Source: Manis javanica
Taxonomy: Eukaryota > Chordata > Mammalia > Pholidota > Manidae
DNA length: 64,000 bases
Assembly: GCF_040802235.1 (NCBI RefSeq)
Contig: NC_133165.1
Span: forward strand, 13,301,623 to 13,365,622
Direction of reading: 5' to 3'
Shown here: in pieces, positions 1 through 11,339 of the stretch
Layout: every line of letters starts with the position of its first letter
How positions within the stretch are numbered: the stretch's first letter is position 1
The notes under the pieces: model-generated
Told to the model about the DNA's origin: nothing
Database searches by the model: none
What the model saw: the letters and a program-made list of their open reading frames with translations, nothing else
Program-made: the position numbers and the translations under genes

Positions 1-119
1 AGCATTATAGAAAAGTCTAAAGTTCCTTTGACATCATTGTCATTCCTCTCCTCAGATATAACTGCTACTTTTATGTAGGTTCTCTATTGTATTCATTTCT
101 GTTCATCTACATTCGTATA

Positions 120-330
120 TGTACACTTAGATAGTGTTGTTACACAAGTTCAAAAAAATTATAAACAACATCTTAGAGATCTACCACACGACCTCTTTTC
201 AATTATCATGTCATGTTCCATAGAATGGACATATCATAGTTTTTCTATTCTCTTACTGGTAGACATTTAGTCATTTCATAACATTTATCAATAATGCTCT
301 CATGCCTGTTTTCTTAAGCACATAACACTT
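120..330 (-). repeat. Degenerate L1-like fragment, antisense
   Basis: This stretch resembles, with much decay, the antisense of the 3' part of an old mammalian L1: the word order 'attccattgtatggac...cat...gacattta...aataatgct' is the usual antisense L1 signature. No reading frame survives. The identification is by resemblance only and the boundaries are approximate. The rest of 1-550 shows nothing else I recognise. Confidence 0.35.
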
Positions 331-549
331 AATATTCCCTCCATCCTCTTCTTCAACTGATTAAAATTCTACCTAATGTCATTCAGGGTATGCCCAATAT
401 TACTGATCTCTGAACCCTATCTAATTAATATGCTTTTCTGACTTTTCTTAGAATATGGTTGACTTTTTAGGTTGACACATAATACAGCCCATTTTCTTCT
501 ACTCCTACCTTTATGCTTCTTGGGATTGTCAACTAGTTTTCTTATTTTT

Positions 550-730
550 TCATCCATTAAACAAATGCTTCTGAGCATGTTTCCCATCAAAGAACCGTTC
601 TAACTACTAAGAATTCAGCAACAAACAAGAGACTCTGTGCATATGAGACAGAAAGGACCATCTTGTATATTTTGAATATCATCTAGTACTGAACAAAATG
701 TTATAATTGATGGAAATGCTCAATAAATCT
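550..730. repeat. Old interspersed repeat of unassigned family
   Basis: The order 'ccattaaacaaatgcttctgagca...ctaactactaagaattcagcaacaaacaagagactctg' follows a common old mammalian repeat normally reading 'aaatatttattgagcacctac...ggcactg...acaaaacagac'. It ends in 'gctcaataaatctttt'. I cannot name the family with certainty. The match is loose and non-coding. Confidence 0.35.
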
Positions 731-795
731 TTTGAGAAGGCTGAATTATGTTCATAATAGATATAAATAAGTGATCTAGAATAACTATATCTGTA

Positions 796-1213
796 GTGTG
801 ATCATTAATTTTTTATGTCAACTTTTTTGGGCCATGGTGTCCAGACATGCTGTCAAACATTTTCTGGATGTTTCTGTAAGGGTGTTTTTAGATGAGAGTA
901 ATATTTAAATGGGTGGACTTTGAATAAAGCAGATTCCCCTCCTCAGAGTGAGCCTCACCCAATCAGTTGAAGGTCTCAGAAGAAAAAAAGACTGAGCTCT
1001 CCCCAGCAAGTGGAGATTCTGCTAGCAAATACCCTTTGAGTTTGAACTGCAACAGGGGCTTTTCCCTAAGTCTTCACCCTGATGACCTCTGGACTTGAAT
1101 AGCAGATTTTGAACATGCCAGCCTCCATAGCCACATGAGCCAATTCCTTAAAACACACACACACATATACACATACACCCCACTTTATTCTGTTTTTCTG
1201 GAGAACCCTAATA
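796..1213 (+). repeat. Old LTR-like or L1 3'-end-like interspersed repeat
   Basis: The element opens with 'cattaattttttatgtcaac'. It passes through 'tggatgtttctgtaagggtg', 'gagcctcacccaatcagttg' and 'cacatgagccaattcctta', and closes with 'ctggagaaccctaatacaca'. This word order belongs to a common placental repeat that I recognise but cannot assign securely to a family. A (CA)n/(TA)n stretch at about 1151-1178 sits near its end, as is usual for this element. It is non-coding and clearly diverged. Confidence 0.55.
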
Positions 1214-1215
1214 CA

Positions 1216-1600
1216 CACAAGGGAAATAGGAAAATATTTTAGTTCCTACTCTGGGACCGTCGATACGCTCTGTAGTGACCTCTATTACTGTTACCCCTCC
1301 CTTTGGGAACACTGCCAAAATCAGGCTTGGCTGTGTACCTGGTGGGATCCCTTCCCACAGGACAATGGTACTTCTCCACTCTATTAAAAATATAAAGCCT
1401 GGCCTTGTGACTTGCTTTGGTTAACCACAGGTGAGTGAATCTGACCTATGCCATTTGCAAACATACGCTATATATTTTCCCTCTGCCTCATGAACATGTC
1501 ACAGAAAGAGACTGCTCCTTCATACTTAATCCCAGAATGAAAAGACACAGGGACCAGAGCTGTGACTGATTTATAAGCACTGAACCTAAAAGTTAATGAA
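1216..1600 (+). repeat. Ancient LTR-like repeat
   Basis: The key string is 'ggccttgtgacttgctttgg' followed by 'ttaaccacaggtgagtgaat', typical of an ancient mammalian LTR-type repeat. It lies directly after the repeat ending near 1213. No protein-coding content. The family is not assigned and the match is by general resemblance. Confidence 0.4.
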
Positions 1601-2994
1601 AGATAAGCTATACTTGTTTTAAGGATTTTGCAACTTCCATTACTATAGCAAAACTGGCCTTTATGGACTCATATGGCCCTAATGGATTATTGAATGAATG
1701 CCTTCCCCCAACATTAAAAGAAATTTCATTAAAAAGAGTGTGTATGTGGATGGATGGACAGAGAAATGTATCTCTCCTTCTCTCACTTTGAGGAGAAGGG
1801 TCCACACTAGTCTCACTGAATTCTCAAAGTGGTCTCAAAGATTATTAATCTCATATATATAATGACTGCAAAATACAAGATGAAGAAATATATTCACAGT
1901 AAGTTATAATAACTATTCTAAAGTTTTCAGTAGTCCACTACATTATTCTGGTTTACTCTGTGTTTTACCAGATCTCACATTTTAAGAGAGTTGCTGTTCC
2001 TGCTTAAGGTAAACAGCTCCAAGACAGAATCCATTTAGTGAATAACATACATGGAGAACCCAATCTCTGGGACACATGGAAGCCATCAGTGACAAAGACA
2101 GGCATGATATCTGCACTCCTGGAGGTTAAGATCTTAGACAAAACTATAGAAATCTAGAGGTTCATTTTTAAGCATAATGAATAAGGTAATACATGGATAT
2201 GAATTTCAGCCTTCCAGAGAGTAATAAATGTAAGCTAAAACCCGGACACTTCCTGCCTACTCTACCCGTTCCCTGTCTATCCCTTACTGGTTATCAGGTT
2301 GTTAACTAGATAAATGAAGACTAATTTGCGGTGATTTTTAAAAATTTAAATAATGTAAATTTTCAATAAAAGCACATAGTGTTTACTAACATTTATATAT
2401 GCATAATTTATGTATCCTTAGGCAAGCACTGTGTTGAACCTATGATACATACTCAACATTTTTGAATAAATTTTATTCTCCATTCATATATTAAGACCCT
2501 AAAAACAGTACCTGGCAAGCTAGCTGTCTGCAATAACACAGAATATCATGGACTTAATGTATCTGAAAACAACATAGTCATTAATTACCAGTCCTCACAG
2601 ACAGCAGTAGTAATGCAGATAATTCTAAAAAAAACATAACGGAGATTCTATTCATACCCCTCATTCATCCATTCATTTGTTGAGGGAAGAGTAAACCAAC
2701 CCCCAGGGCATCACCAAACTATATAGAACTGCTGGCAACTACTTAGCCATCTCAGCCATCTCAGGCTGTGATTTCAGGTGAGGCAAATAGCCTGGCTGGG
2801 AATTTAATAGAAAATCCTGGAGAACTTCATAATGAGGGAACTTTGAAAATCTCCAACAGGACACCTACTGGAGTTTCTACAAGGATGTGCACACGCCAAG
2901 GGAAAACCTAGGACAGGAAAAGTTACCAGTTGCTCACCTGTGGTTGGCATGGAGGCCAGCACAATCGTGATGAGAAGCTAAGGCCAGTTTGTAA
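1601..2994. other. Intergenic stretch, mostly unassigned
   Basis: Apart from a weak MIR-like patch near 2370-2560, around 'gcaagcactgtgttgaacc', I see no recognisable gene, RNA or recent repeat. The small open frames here (for example a 65-codon minus frame at 1608-1805) have no recognisable domain and are of chance length. Confidence 0.4.
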
Positions 2995-5540
2995 AATATG
3001 GGACTGATCTCAGGAAGGTAAGTTTGTTTTAACATCCTATTATTAATGTAATAGACCATGAGAAACAAAAGTCACATGCTCATCTCAATAAATGCAGAAA
3101 AAGCTTTTGACAAAACCCTTTCATGATTAAGAAAAAAAAAAACTCAGCAAACTAGGAATAGAAAAGAACTCCTCAACTTGATAAAGGGCCTCCACAAAAA
3201 AAAGGGGGGCACAACAAATACCATACATGATGAAGACTGACTGCCTTCTGCCGAGGACCAAGAACAAAACATAGACAACTACTCTCCCTACCTCTATTAA
3301 ACATTGTACTGGAGGTGCTAACCAGGACAGTTAGGTAAGAAAAATAACTAAAAAGGCATTCAGACAGGAAAATAAGTGTAACTCCGGTGGGAAAATGTGA
3401 TCCCAGCCCAGGGCAAATAAACCACAAACCACTGAAACCGAAATCACTTGAAGGAAAAACTGGATGGGAGAAGGCCTGTTATTGCTTACAAGAATCCTGG
3501 CTCCATTTGTCTACTGCTGCTCGCCTGTTTCTCTCCTGTCCTGGCTGAGAAGACTTTAAAAGCTCTCCAATTCCCTTGAGGGCTCACCTCCTCCACCACC
3601 CCCTGTAAGCACCCAATTATATGGAGATGAATTAAGGCCAGGTGAGAGATTCTGAAAATACTGCAATTTTACCCACAAAAAGTAAAATAATTTCTATATG
3701 AAGATGACATGTCTTGTATATAGAAAATCCTAAGGAATCCTTAAAAAAAATTAGAATTGACAGATTCAGCAAAATCACAATGAATAAACAAATTCAGGTA
3801 GAAGATCAATATATAAAAATCAATTGAATCTTTATACACAACTGTAATGAACAATCCAAAAAGTAAGAAAAAAATCCCTTTTATAAAAGCAGAAGAATAC
3901 CTAGAAACAAATTTAATTTAGACTTGTACACTGAAACTACAAAACATTGTTGAACGAAATTAGAGATCTAAATAAATGGAAATATATCCAATGATTTTAC
4001 ACCATTAAAATGCTATTATCCAAACTGGTCTATGGATTAAACACAATTCCTATCAAAATTCCATCTGGCTTTTTGCAAACTTAAGACAAACAGATTTTAA
4101 AACTCAAATGGAAATGCAAGGAAAGGTGAATAACTAAAATAGTCTTCAAAAAGAAAAAAAAGAAATTTGATGGGATTATTCTTCCTTATTTTAAAACATA
4201 GTATAAATCTATAGTAACCAAGACAGTGTGGTTTTGGCATAAGGAGAGATAACAGAGATTAAGGCAAAAGATTTGAGAGTCTAAACTCTTATTCTACAAT
4301 CAATTGATATTTGACAAACTAAGATAACTCAATGGGTGAAAGAAAAGTCTTTTCAACAAATGGTGATAGGAAAATAGGTATCAATATGCAAAAGAATGAA
4401 TCTGCAACACTACCTTACACCGTACACAAATATTAACTCAAAATGAATAATAGATGCAAATGTAAGAGTCAAAATTATAAAATTTTTAGGAAACAGGAAT
4501 AGATTTATAACTTTGTGTTAGGCAATAGCTTCTTATATGTGATACATAAAAGCATAAACAATGAAAGAAAAAATGGGCAAATTAGACATGATTATCATTA
4601 AAAAGTTTTGTGCAAAGGACATCATCAGGAGTGAAAAGGCACTACATGGAATGGGGAAAATATTTGAAAATCATATGCAGTAAAGGATATATTATCCAGA
4701 ATATATAAAAACACACACAATGATATAAAGAAAAGTAACCAGTTGTAAAAATGTCAGATGTGAATAGGCATTTCTCCAAAAGAGATAAACACGTGGCCAG
4801 TACATAAAGGAAAAGATGCTCGACAGCATCGGCCACAAGGTAAATGCAAATCAAAGTGTCAATGAGATACCACTTCACACCTGCTGGAATTGCTAATATA
4901 AAGACAGTAACAAGTGTTGGTGAAGATGTGGAAAGATTGCAACCTGCATACATTGCCTTTGGAGATGAAGAACAGAACGGTGCAGCCACATTGGCAGGAC
5001 CTCAAAAACAATAGACACAGTTGTGATATGACCCAGCATTCTACTCAAGAGAGGTGCCAACGTATTTCCCCGAACTTATACAAAATTGTCCATAATATTA
5101 ATCATAATAGTCAGAAAATGGGAAGAAGATAAATGTCCATTGACTATTGAAAGAATAAACAAAATGTGATATACTCACACAATATTTAGCAATAAAAGAA
5201 TGAAGTAGTGATACATATTATAACATGCATGGATGTTAAAAATATTAGACTAAATGAAAGAAGTGATTCACAAAAGACCAGATGCCATGTTACTCCATTT
5301 TATACATATCAGAGAAGGCAAATCCATGGAGACAAAGTAAATTAGCAGTTGCCACATAGTGTGGAGACTGTAAAATTGGGAGTCATTAATGATGTGTACA
5401 GGGTTTCTGTTTGCTAAAATTCTATTGTGATGGTGGTTGCAAACCTCTGAACACATTAAAATCCTTCCAAATGCATAACTCATATGGGTGGATTTTATAG
5501 CTTATGAAATATATCTCAAGAAAGCTGCAAAACATAAAAT
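2995..5540 (+). mobile_element. L1 (older, L1M-type) 3' half, interrupted
   Basis: This is a 5'-truncated LINE-1 on the plus strand. It begins inside the ORF2 reverse transcriptase region ('aataaatgcagaaaaagctttt' at about 3088), and the usual L1 'agatgacatgtcttgtata' motif follows near 3702. It then passes through the ORF2 C-terminal region, including 'atgcaaatcaaagtgtcaatg' near 4845. It ends in a 3' UTR with 'gggtggattttatagctta' and 'atatctcaagaaagctgc'. All frames carry stops and shifts, so it is inactive. A foreign 301-bp segment is inserted at 3377-3677. The 3' end is of an older type than the L1 at 15636-20727. Confidence 0.85.
3377..3677 (-). mobile_element. LTR-like insertion nested in L1
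   Basis: L1 sequence stops at 'gacaggaaaataag' and resumes at 'aaaagtaaaataatttc', and the 301 bases between have no L1 content. The insert runs TG...CA on both strands, and the flanking 5-mers (ataag on the left, aaaag on the right) match at four of five positions, as expected for a retroviral LTR. Read on the minus strand it has a weak TATA-like 'cttttaaagtc'. I could not assign a family, and solo LTR is an inference from the ends. Confidence 0.45.
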
Positions 5541-5544
5541 TATT

Positions 5545-6525
5545 ATTACTCTAATATAGTCTGTGTTGCTAGGCAATGCAAATAAAAGTATTTATAATTA
5601 TCATATAAACTGTTTCAATTTAGGGAAAGACATTTTAATCACAGTACTTACTAATTAAATAAAAGCTTAAATCAAAAGGTGTGAAAACACAGGAAGTAAA
5701 AATATAAAATAATGTTATCATTAAAAGTATTTGAACTATAATCAAGCCTTGTATATTCACATTTCAAAAATGAAGAATGCTTTGCTATGAGACAGTTGAA
5801 GAAAAATATATATATTCTCAATATTTATGCAAGAAAAAATATATTTTGATAGTTTCATATAGTTTAATTACTAAAATACTTATTATTAATTACCAAACAA
5901 TAGTCACCACAGAAGGCAGACCAAAAAAGTGAAAATGTAAATGCCCGCGTGCCACTGGCTTCAGTTCTCTATTTTAGTACTTGGTAGGCACTGAGCACTC
6001 CCTTCATATGATCAAATATATTTAAAACTGAGTACATGCCACATTAAATATATTGGCTGTAAATTCTTGAAACTTTAAAATCAACTTTGTTTTGATCCCT
6101 TTGGTTATGAATAACTCATTTAATTCACAATTGGCTATGATTTCTCAGTAATCATTGTATGAACTGAGAAATCAAACTGCAAATTCTTTTTCAGTGAAGT
6201 GAAATCTTTATGAATACTAAATGTAACACTTAGTGAGCCTATGAAATTTAGTGATCACTTAGTTAAGCATTTATTCATTTTAGTGACTCACTTTTACAAG
6301 GAATAGGTGAGAGAGAAAAAAATTGTACCGTATTACCTTTTGGCACAGAAGTTGAGATCTGAGAGGTCCACCACCTGGAATATTCTGCCCCCTGCCCATC
6401 CCTACTACTGTTCTTACTGTTTTTACTAGTAGCCATGTGTTGTAAGGGAATTAGCATGGGTGTGGGGGGTCAGTGCAAATGATTCAAGATCCAGCTGTGC
6501 CACAGACCACCTCAGGGCACAACTG
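5545..6525. other. Intergenic stretch without recognisable gene
   Basis: Very A+T-rich sequence with homopolymer and TATA-rich tracts. I see no gene, RNA or clear repeat. Two 60-codon minus frames around 6275-6608 look like chance. Confidence 0.4.
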
Positions 6526-6528
6526 TGG

Positions 6529-6660
6529 TGTGAGATCTTGACAGTGGGGTAAGTTATGTGTATATGAGGACAGAAGATATATGGAAACTTAATGCACTTT
6601 CCACTCAATTCTGCTGTGAATCTAAAACTGTCCTAAACAAATAGTTTATTAATTTATAAA
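6529..6660 (+). repeat. L1 3' UTR fragment
   Basis: The end reads 'tggaaacttaatgcacttt', 'cactcaattctgctgtgaat' and 'ctaaaactgtcctaaacaaa', the diverged tail of an L1 3' UTR. The same tail type is better preserved at 52890-52966. Only the terminal ~130 bases are recognisable. Confidence 0.65.
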
Positions 6661-7439
6661 GAAAACTCATTAAGATGATACACCCTACACATCAAGCAAT
6701 ATAAAAAGAATCCAATGTGAGGAGCTTTTTGGCCTGATTAGACCTCTATTAAGAATGAAAATCTCTTCCAATTTGCAATATTCAAGTATTTGAACTTCTA
6801 TAATCACTTATTAATACTAAATATGTACTAGACAACATACACATCAATGAGTATAGCCACATGGTGAATGCAACTTACCCCTGATAAGCTTACAATTGAG
6901 GAAAGAAACAGGCATTGTGTGTGATCTATTTTTAATATAACTTCAATATATTTTAATCAAAACCTTGCTTTTTCAGCTTTAGCTATTTTTAAATAAATAT
7001 TTACCAATAAGGTAGTTGGCAAAAACAGTGTACTTTGTCAAATCTTACTTTATGTTACAATACAAAATTTTGACTTCATTTTTCAAGTCTAATGCAATTA
7101 ATTTTACAAAATACACTAAAATAACTAGAAGCTGTCATTATATATTACTAAAAAGCATAATGTCAAAAGAAAAGGGCTTTAGATCTAACACAACTAATTT
7201 ATCTGTTTTCATAATTTAGAAAAATAATATAATAGTATGCTGTTTCTTATTGCTTATTTAATAAGTCAGTACAAGACTAGCTAATATTAAAAGTTGCTTA
7301 TGAGATGAGGAATTCCTTTAGGCTATGTATTTGTTTCCATATGGATATACTCCCCAAAACTCTGAGCTCAGCTTTTATGAGTGATTAAAAAAGAAATAAG
7401 AACAAAAATTAACTGCCATTCTTCCACATCATGATTGTA
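6661..7439. other. Intergenic A+T-rich stretch
   Basis: No gene, RNA or recognisable repeat was seen. A 67-codon plus frame at 7016-7219 has no recognisable motif. Confidence 0.4.
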
Positions 7440-9985
7440 CTTTGTGAAAGCTGCTCTCTTAAATAGTTAAGTATATAATACATTGTTAACTATGGATACA
7501 ATATTGTACACAGAGTCCCGAGTTTATTCCTCTAGTTTAACTGAACCTTTATGACCCTTGATTAGTAATTTCCCACTTTCCCTCCACCCAGCCCCCTGGG
7601 AATCACCATTCCACTCTTTGATCCTATGACTTTGGTTTACACATTTCACATGAATGGGATTATGCAGTATTTTTCTGTGACTTATTTCACTTATCAAAAT
7701 GTCTTCAAGGTTCATTAATGTTGTAGCAGTCAGAATTCCTTCATTTATAAGGTTGAAAGATATTCTATTATGTATATATTCTATGTTTTCTTTCCCATTA
7801 ATACGGCCATGGACATTTAGATTGTTTTTACCTCTTGGCTATTATGAATAGTGTGGCAGTGTACATTAATGTACTGATCATTCCAGGATTCTGATTTCAA
7901 TTCTTATGGATAATACTTAGAAGAGGGATTACTGGATCATGTGGTAGATTTTTAATTTTCTGAGGAAACTATGTACTGTTTTCTGTAGTGATCATACCAG
8001 TTTTGAATTACCACCAACAGTATGCATGGGTTCCAATATCTCCATATCCTCACCAACATTTTTTTTAACATAATAGCTATTCTGACAGGCATGAGGTAAT
8101 ATCTCATTGTGGACTTGATTTACATTTGCCTGATGACTGGTAATATTGAACATACCTTTTGCACATTTGTATGTTTTCTTTGAAGAAATGCAAGTTCAGC
8201 TCTGTAGGCCATTTTTTCTTTATTTGCTTATTAATTTTTTTGCTGAGTTGTCAGATTTCCTTGTATGTTTTTGGTAATAATCCCACACATATGGCTTGCA
8301 AATATTTTCTCCCATTCCATAGGCTGCCTTTTCACTCTGTTGTTACCCTTATTATGTAGAACCTCTTTAGTTTGATACAGCTTGACTTGTTTTTGCTGTC
8401 TCTGTATAATAACCATGAAATCATTGCCAAGACTGGGAGCTTTTCCCCTATGTTTTCTTCTAGGAGTTTTACAATTTCAGATCTTACATTTAAGTCTTTC
8501 ATCCATTTTAAATTGATTTGTATATTGTATGAGTCTAATTTCATTCATCTGAATTTTCCAGTTTTCTCAACATAATTTATCAAAGAGATATCCTTTCCCC
8601 ATTGTGTATTCTTGGCACCCTTGTTGAAGATGAGTTGCTTTTACATGCTTGGGTTTACTTCTGGGCTCTACATTCTGTTGCATGAATCTGTCTTTATGCC
8701 AGTGCCATACTGTTTTTATTACTATAGTTTTTTTTTAACATAGTTTGAAACCAGGAAGCATGAAGCCTTCAGCTTTGTTCTTCTTTCTTTATATTAATTT
8801 GGCTATGTGTGGTCTTTCATTGTTCTATATGAATTATAGAATTGTTTTTCTGTAAAATATGACTTTGTAATTTTGATAGGAGTTGTACTGAATCTACAAA
8901 TTGTTTTAGGTGGTGCACATTTTAATGGTAAGTCTTCCAATTGATAAGCAACAGCTGTCTTTCCATTTGTTTCCATTGTTTCTTTCATTAATGTAGGTTT
9001 CAATATATTGTAGTTTTCAATATGTAAGTCTTTCCTCTCTTGGGTTAAGTTTATTCCTAAATAACTGAGTCACTTTGGTGCTATTGTAAATATAATTATT
9101 TTCCTAATGTATTTTTCAGATAATGTGCAGTTACTGTATAGAAATACAACTGATTCTTATATGTTGACTTGGATCCTGCAATTTTACTTATTAGTTCTAT
9201 TGCTTCTTTATTGAGTATTTAGGGTTTTCTATGCATAAGTTCATGTCATCTGAAAGCAGGAACAATTTCACTCCTTGTTTACTTATTTATGTCTTTTATT
9301 TCTTTTTCTTGCCCAATTTCTCTGGCTAGAAATTCCGGATCTTTGTTGATAGATGTGGTGAATGGTCCTCTTTGTACTGTTCCTAATCTTAAAGGAAAAC
9401 CTTTCAGCTTTTTACTGTTGAGTATGTTAGCAGCGGGCCATTAATATACTGAAGTAATTTCTTTTTTAATTTCTCAAACTCTAGTTTGAGAGTTTTAATC
9501 ATGAAAAAATGTTGTATTTTGTTAAATGCTTTTTCTGCATCTACTAAAAAGATCACTTGATTTTATATTCTACTGAGGTGGTGTATTACATTAATTGATT
9601 TTCCTGTGTTGAACCTCTTTTGCTTTCCAGGGATAAATCCAACTTTTCATGGTATGTGATTGATTTTTATATCCATGTTCCTCAGGGACATTGGTCTGTA
9701 CATTTCTTTTCTTATGGTGTCTTTTGCCACTTCGGAATTAGGGTAATACCAGCTTTGTAAAATTAATTTAGAAAAGTTCCTTCATTTATTATCTCACAGT
9801 TTTGGGGGTCGGGAATCTATCTACAGCTTAGCTGTGGGCCTCTGACTCAGAATTCCTTACATGGCTGCAATCAAAGGATGAACTGAGGTTGCAAACATCC
9901 AGTAAGGGAGGCTTGAAGCTTACTCACATTGCTGCTTATTGGCAGTTCTCAGGATTAAATATTTGGTAATGGTCTAGATGAAGCA
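7440..9985 (-). mobile_element. L1 (L1M-type) 3' half, minus strand
   Basis: Read on the plus strand this is antisense L1. From 7440 it shows the antisense 3' UTR ('gtatataatacattgttaac'). It continues through the antisense ORF2 C-terminal region ('ggattactggatcatgtggt' near 7927, 'tctcccattccataggctgc' near 8308) into antisense reverse transcriptase ('aaatgctttttctgcatcta' near 9525). The 3' end is thus at the low coordinate and the copy is 5'-truncated near 9985. Stops and shifts occur in all frames. A foreign fragment lies at 9782-9955. Small open frames in this region are shadows of decayed ORF2. Confidence 0.88.
9782..9955 (-). repeat. LTR-type fragment nested in antisense L1
   Basis: The segment starts 'tttattatctcacagttttg' and continues 'ggcttgaagcttactcacat'. 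This is the pattern of antisense ERVL-MaLR or related LTRs and is unlike L1. L1-like sequence resumes with 'aaatatttggtaatgg', which fits the antisense reverse transcriptase region. Family and exact ends are uncertain, and I could not see a clean target duplication. Confidence 0.45.
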
Positions 9986-9989
9986 TGAC

Positions 9990-11339
9990 TTTTTTTTAAT
10001 TTGATATTTCAGTCTTTTGAAACTCTGAATTCAGATATATGATGGTATATGGTCTTGGATTATATAATCTTGGATATGACAGATTTCTCTTCAATAATGT
10101 GGCTCTTTATTTTCACTTCCATCTGTATTGCTAGTGTTTACACACACACAAAAAAGGTGTTTTTTTCTTTCTGGATGGAAGAGTCTTTGAGAGCAAAACT
10201 ACTAACTTCTAAAAGTGTCATCTGAGATGATTTACATTATAACTCATGTTTAGAAAAAAATCTCATTTTTGTTATCTTCTGTAAATACCCTGACTCTTAG
10301 AAATTAATCTAATAATTAATTTCTGCCAAATCTACCTATTTGTTTAACCTACAAAATAAAATTACATTATCTGTAGTCTTAAGAATTTAATCAGAGTTAA
10401 AATGACTACAGGTTAATAAAGCTGATAAGAACTTTCCTTACAGCATATTTGACTTCTGATTTCTCATTTTTGATGAAATAGCATTTCCTTTCCACAGCAA
10501 GAGTTCTCTTCTTACAACATTTCAGCAAAATGTCAGTACCTCCCATGAAGATAGATGTCAGCATTATACCCTGAGCAGACATACTGAAAATGACTGGGTT
10601 ATTTACATTTTTAAGGTTTCAAAATATTGTGAGGTAACATTCATACCACATATATTGTTCACTTAAGAATGGCTTTATTTATTCATATATTTGAACATCT
10701 TTATAACACTGTCTTCAAGTTCCTTACTTTAAAACTCACTGTTTTGTACCTTTTTCTTTATGACATTTGAGAAGCTCATGTGGAGTCCATCGTATCTTCA
10801 CCTATACTGCATGTGATACAATTAGATTGTTTTAATCCTAAAATATACCTTATTTTCATTTCAATAAGATGTACTTTTATTATGAAGAATTTCTTTTCTT
10901 GTGAAAGTATGTACTATGCACAAAATGAACTGCACTATTCACACTCAGTCTATTTATCCATTTGGAATGTGCTTATGTAGAAGAATTTTTCCATCAAATA
11001 AAGAACCACAGACTTTGTTCTGAACTAAGGAATCTATTATATATTTGAGTAAATCTGACTGTTTAAATAGTCTCAACGCTTTGTAAAATTAAACTTGGCT
11101 GATTGCTTGTTTTCCAGGGTAATCATTAAAGGACAAAGCAGAATTTTAGAGCTACAGCATTATTGGCAAGACTTGCTTGTTTGCTTCTCCCTGTAAATGA
11201 GCAGCCAAAGAACTTCTGTACTTACGACAGTGTTCTAATCAATCCATCTCTCTCAGTGTAACGTCCATTTGGCCTCTAAAATATTACTTATCATCATTTC
11301 ATCCTCTTCTCTCTTTTGTATCCATTTCAGCTGCCTTAT
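9990..11339. other. Intergenic stretch without recognisable gene
   Basis: Low-complexity A+T-rich DNA. A 66-codon plus frame at 10780-10980 has no recognisable domain and the surrounding sequence shows no exon-like signals I trust. Confidence 0.4.
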
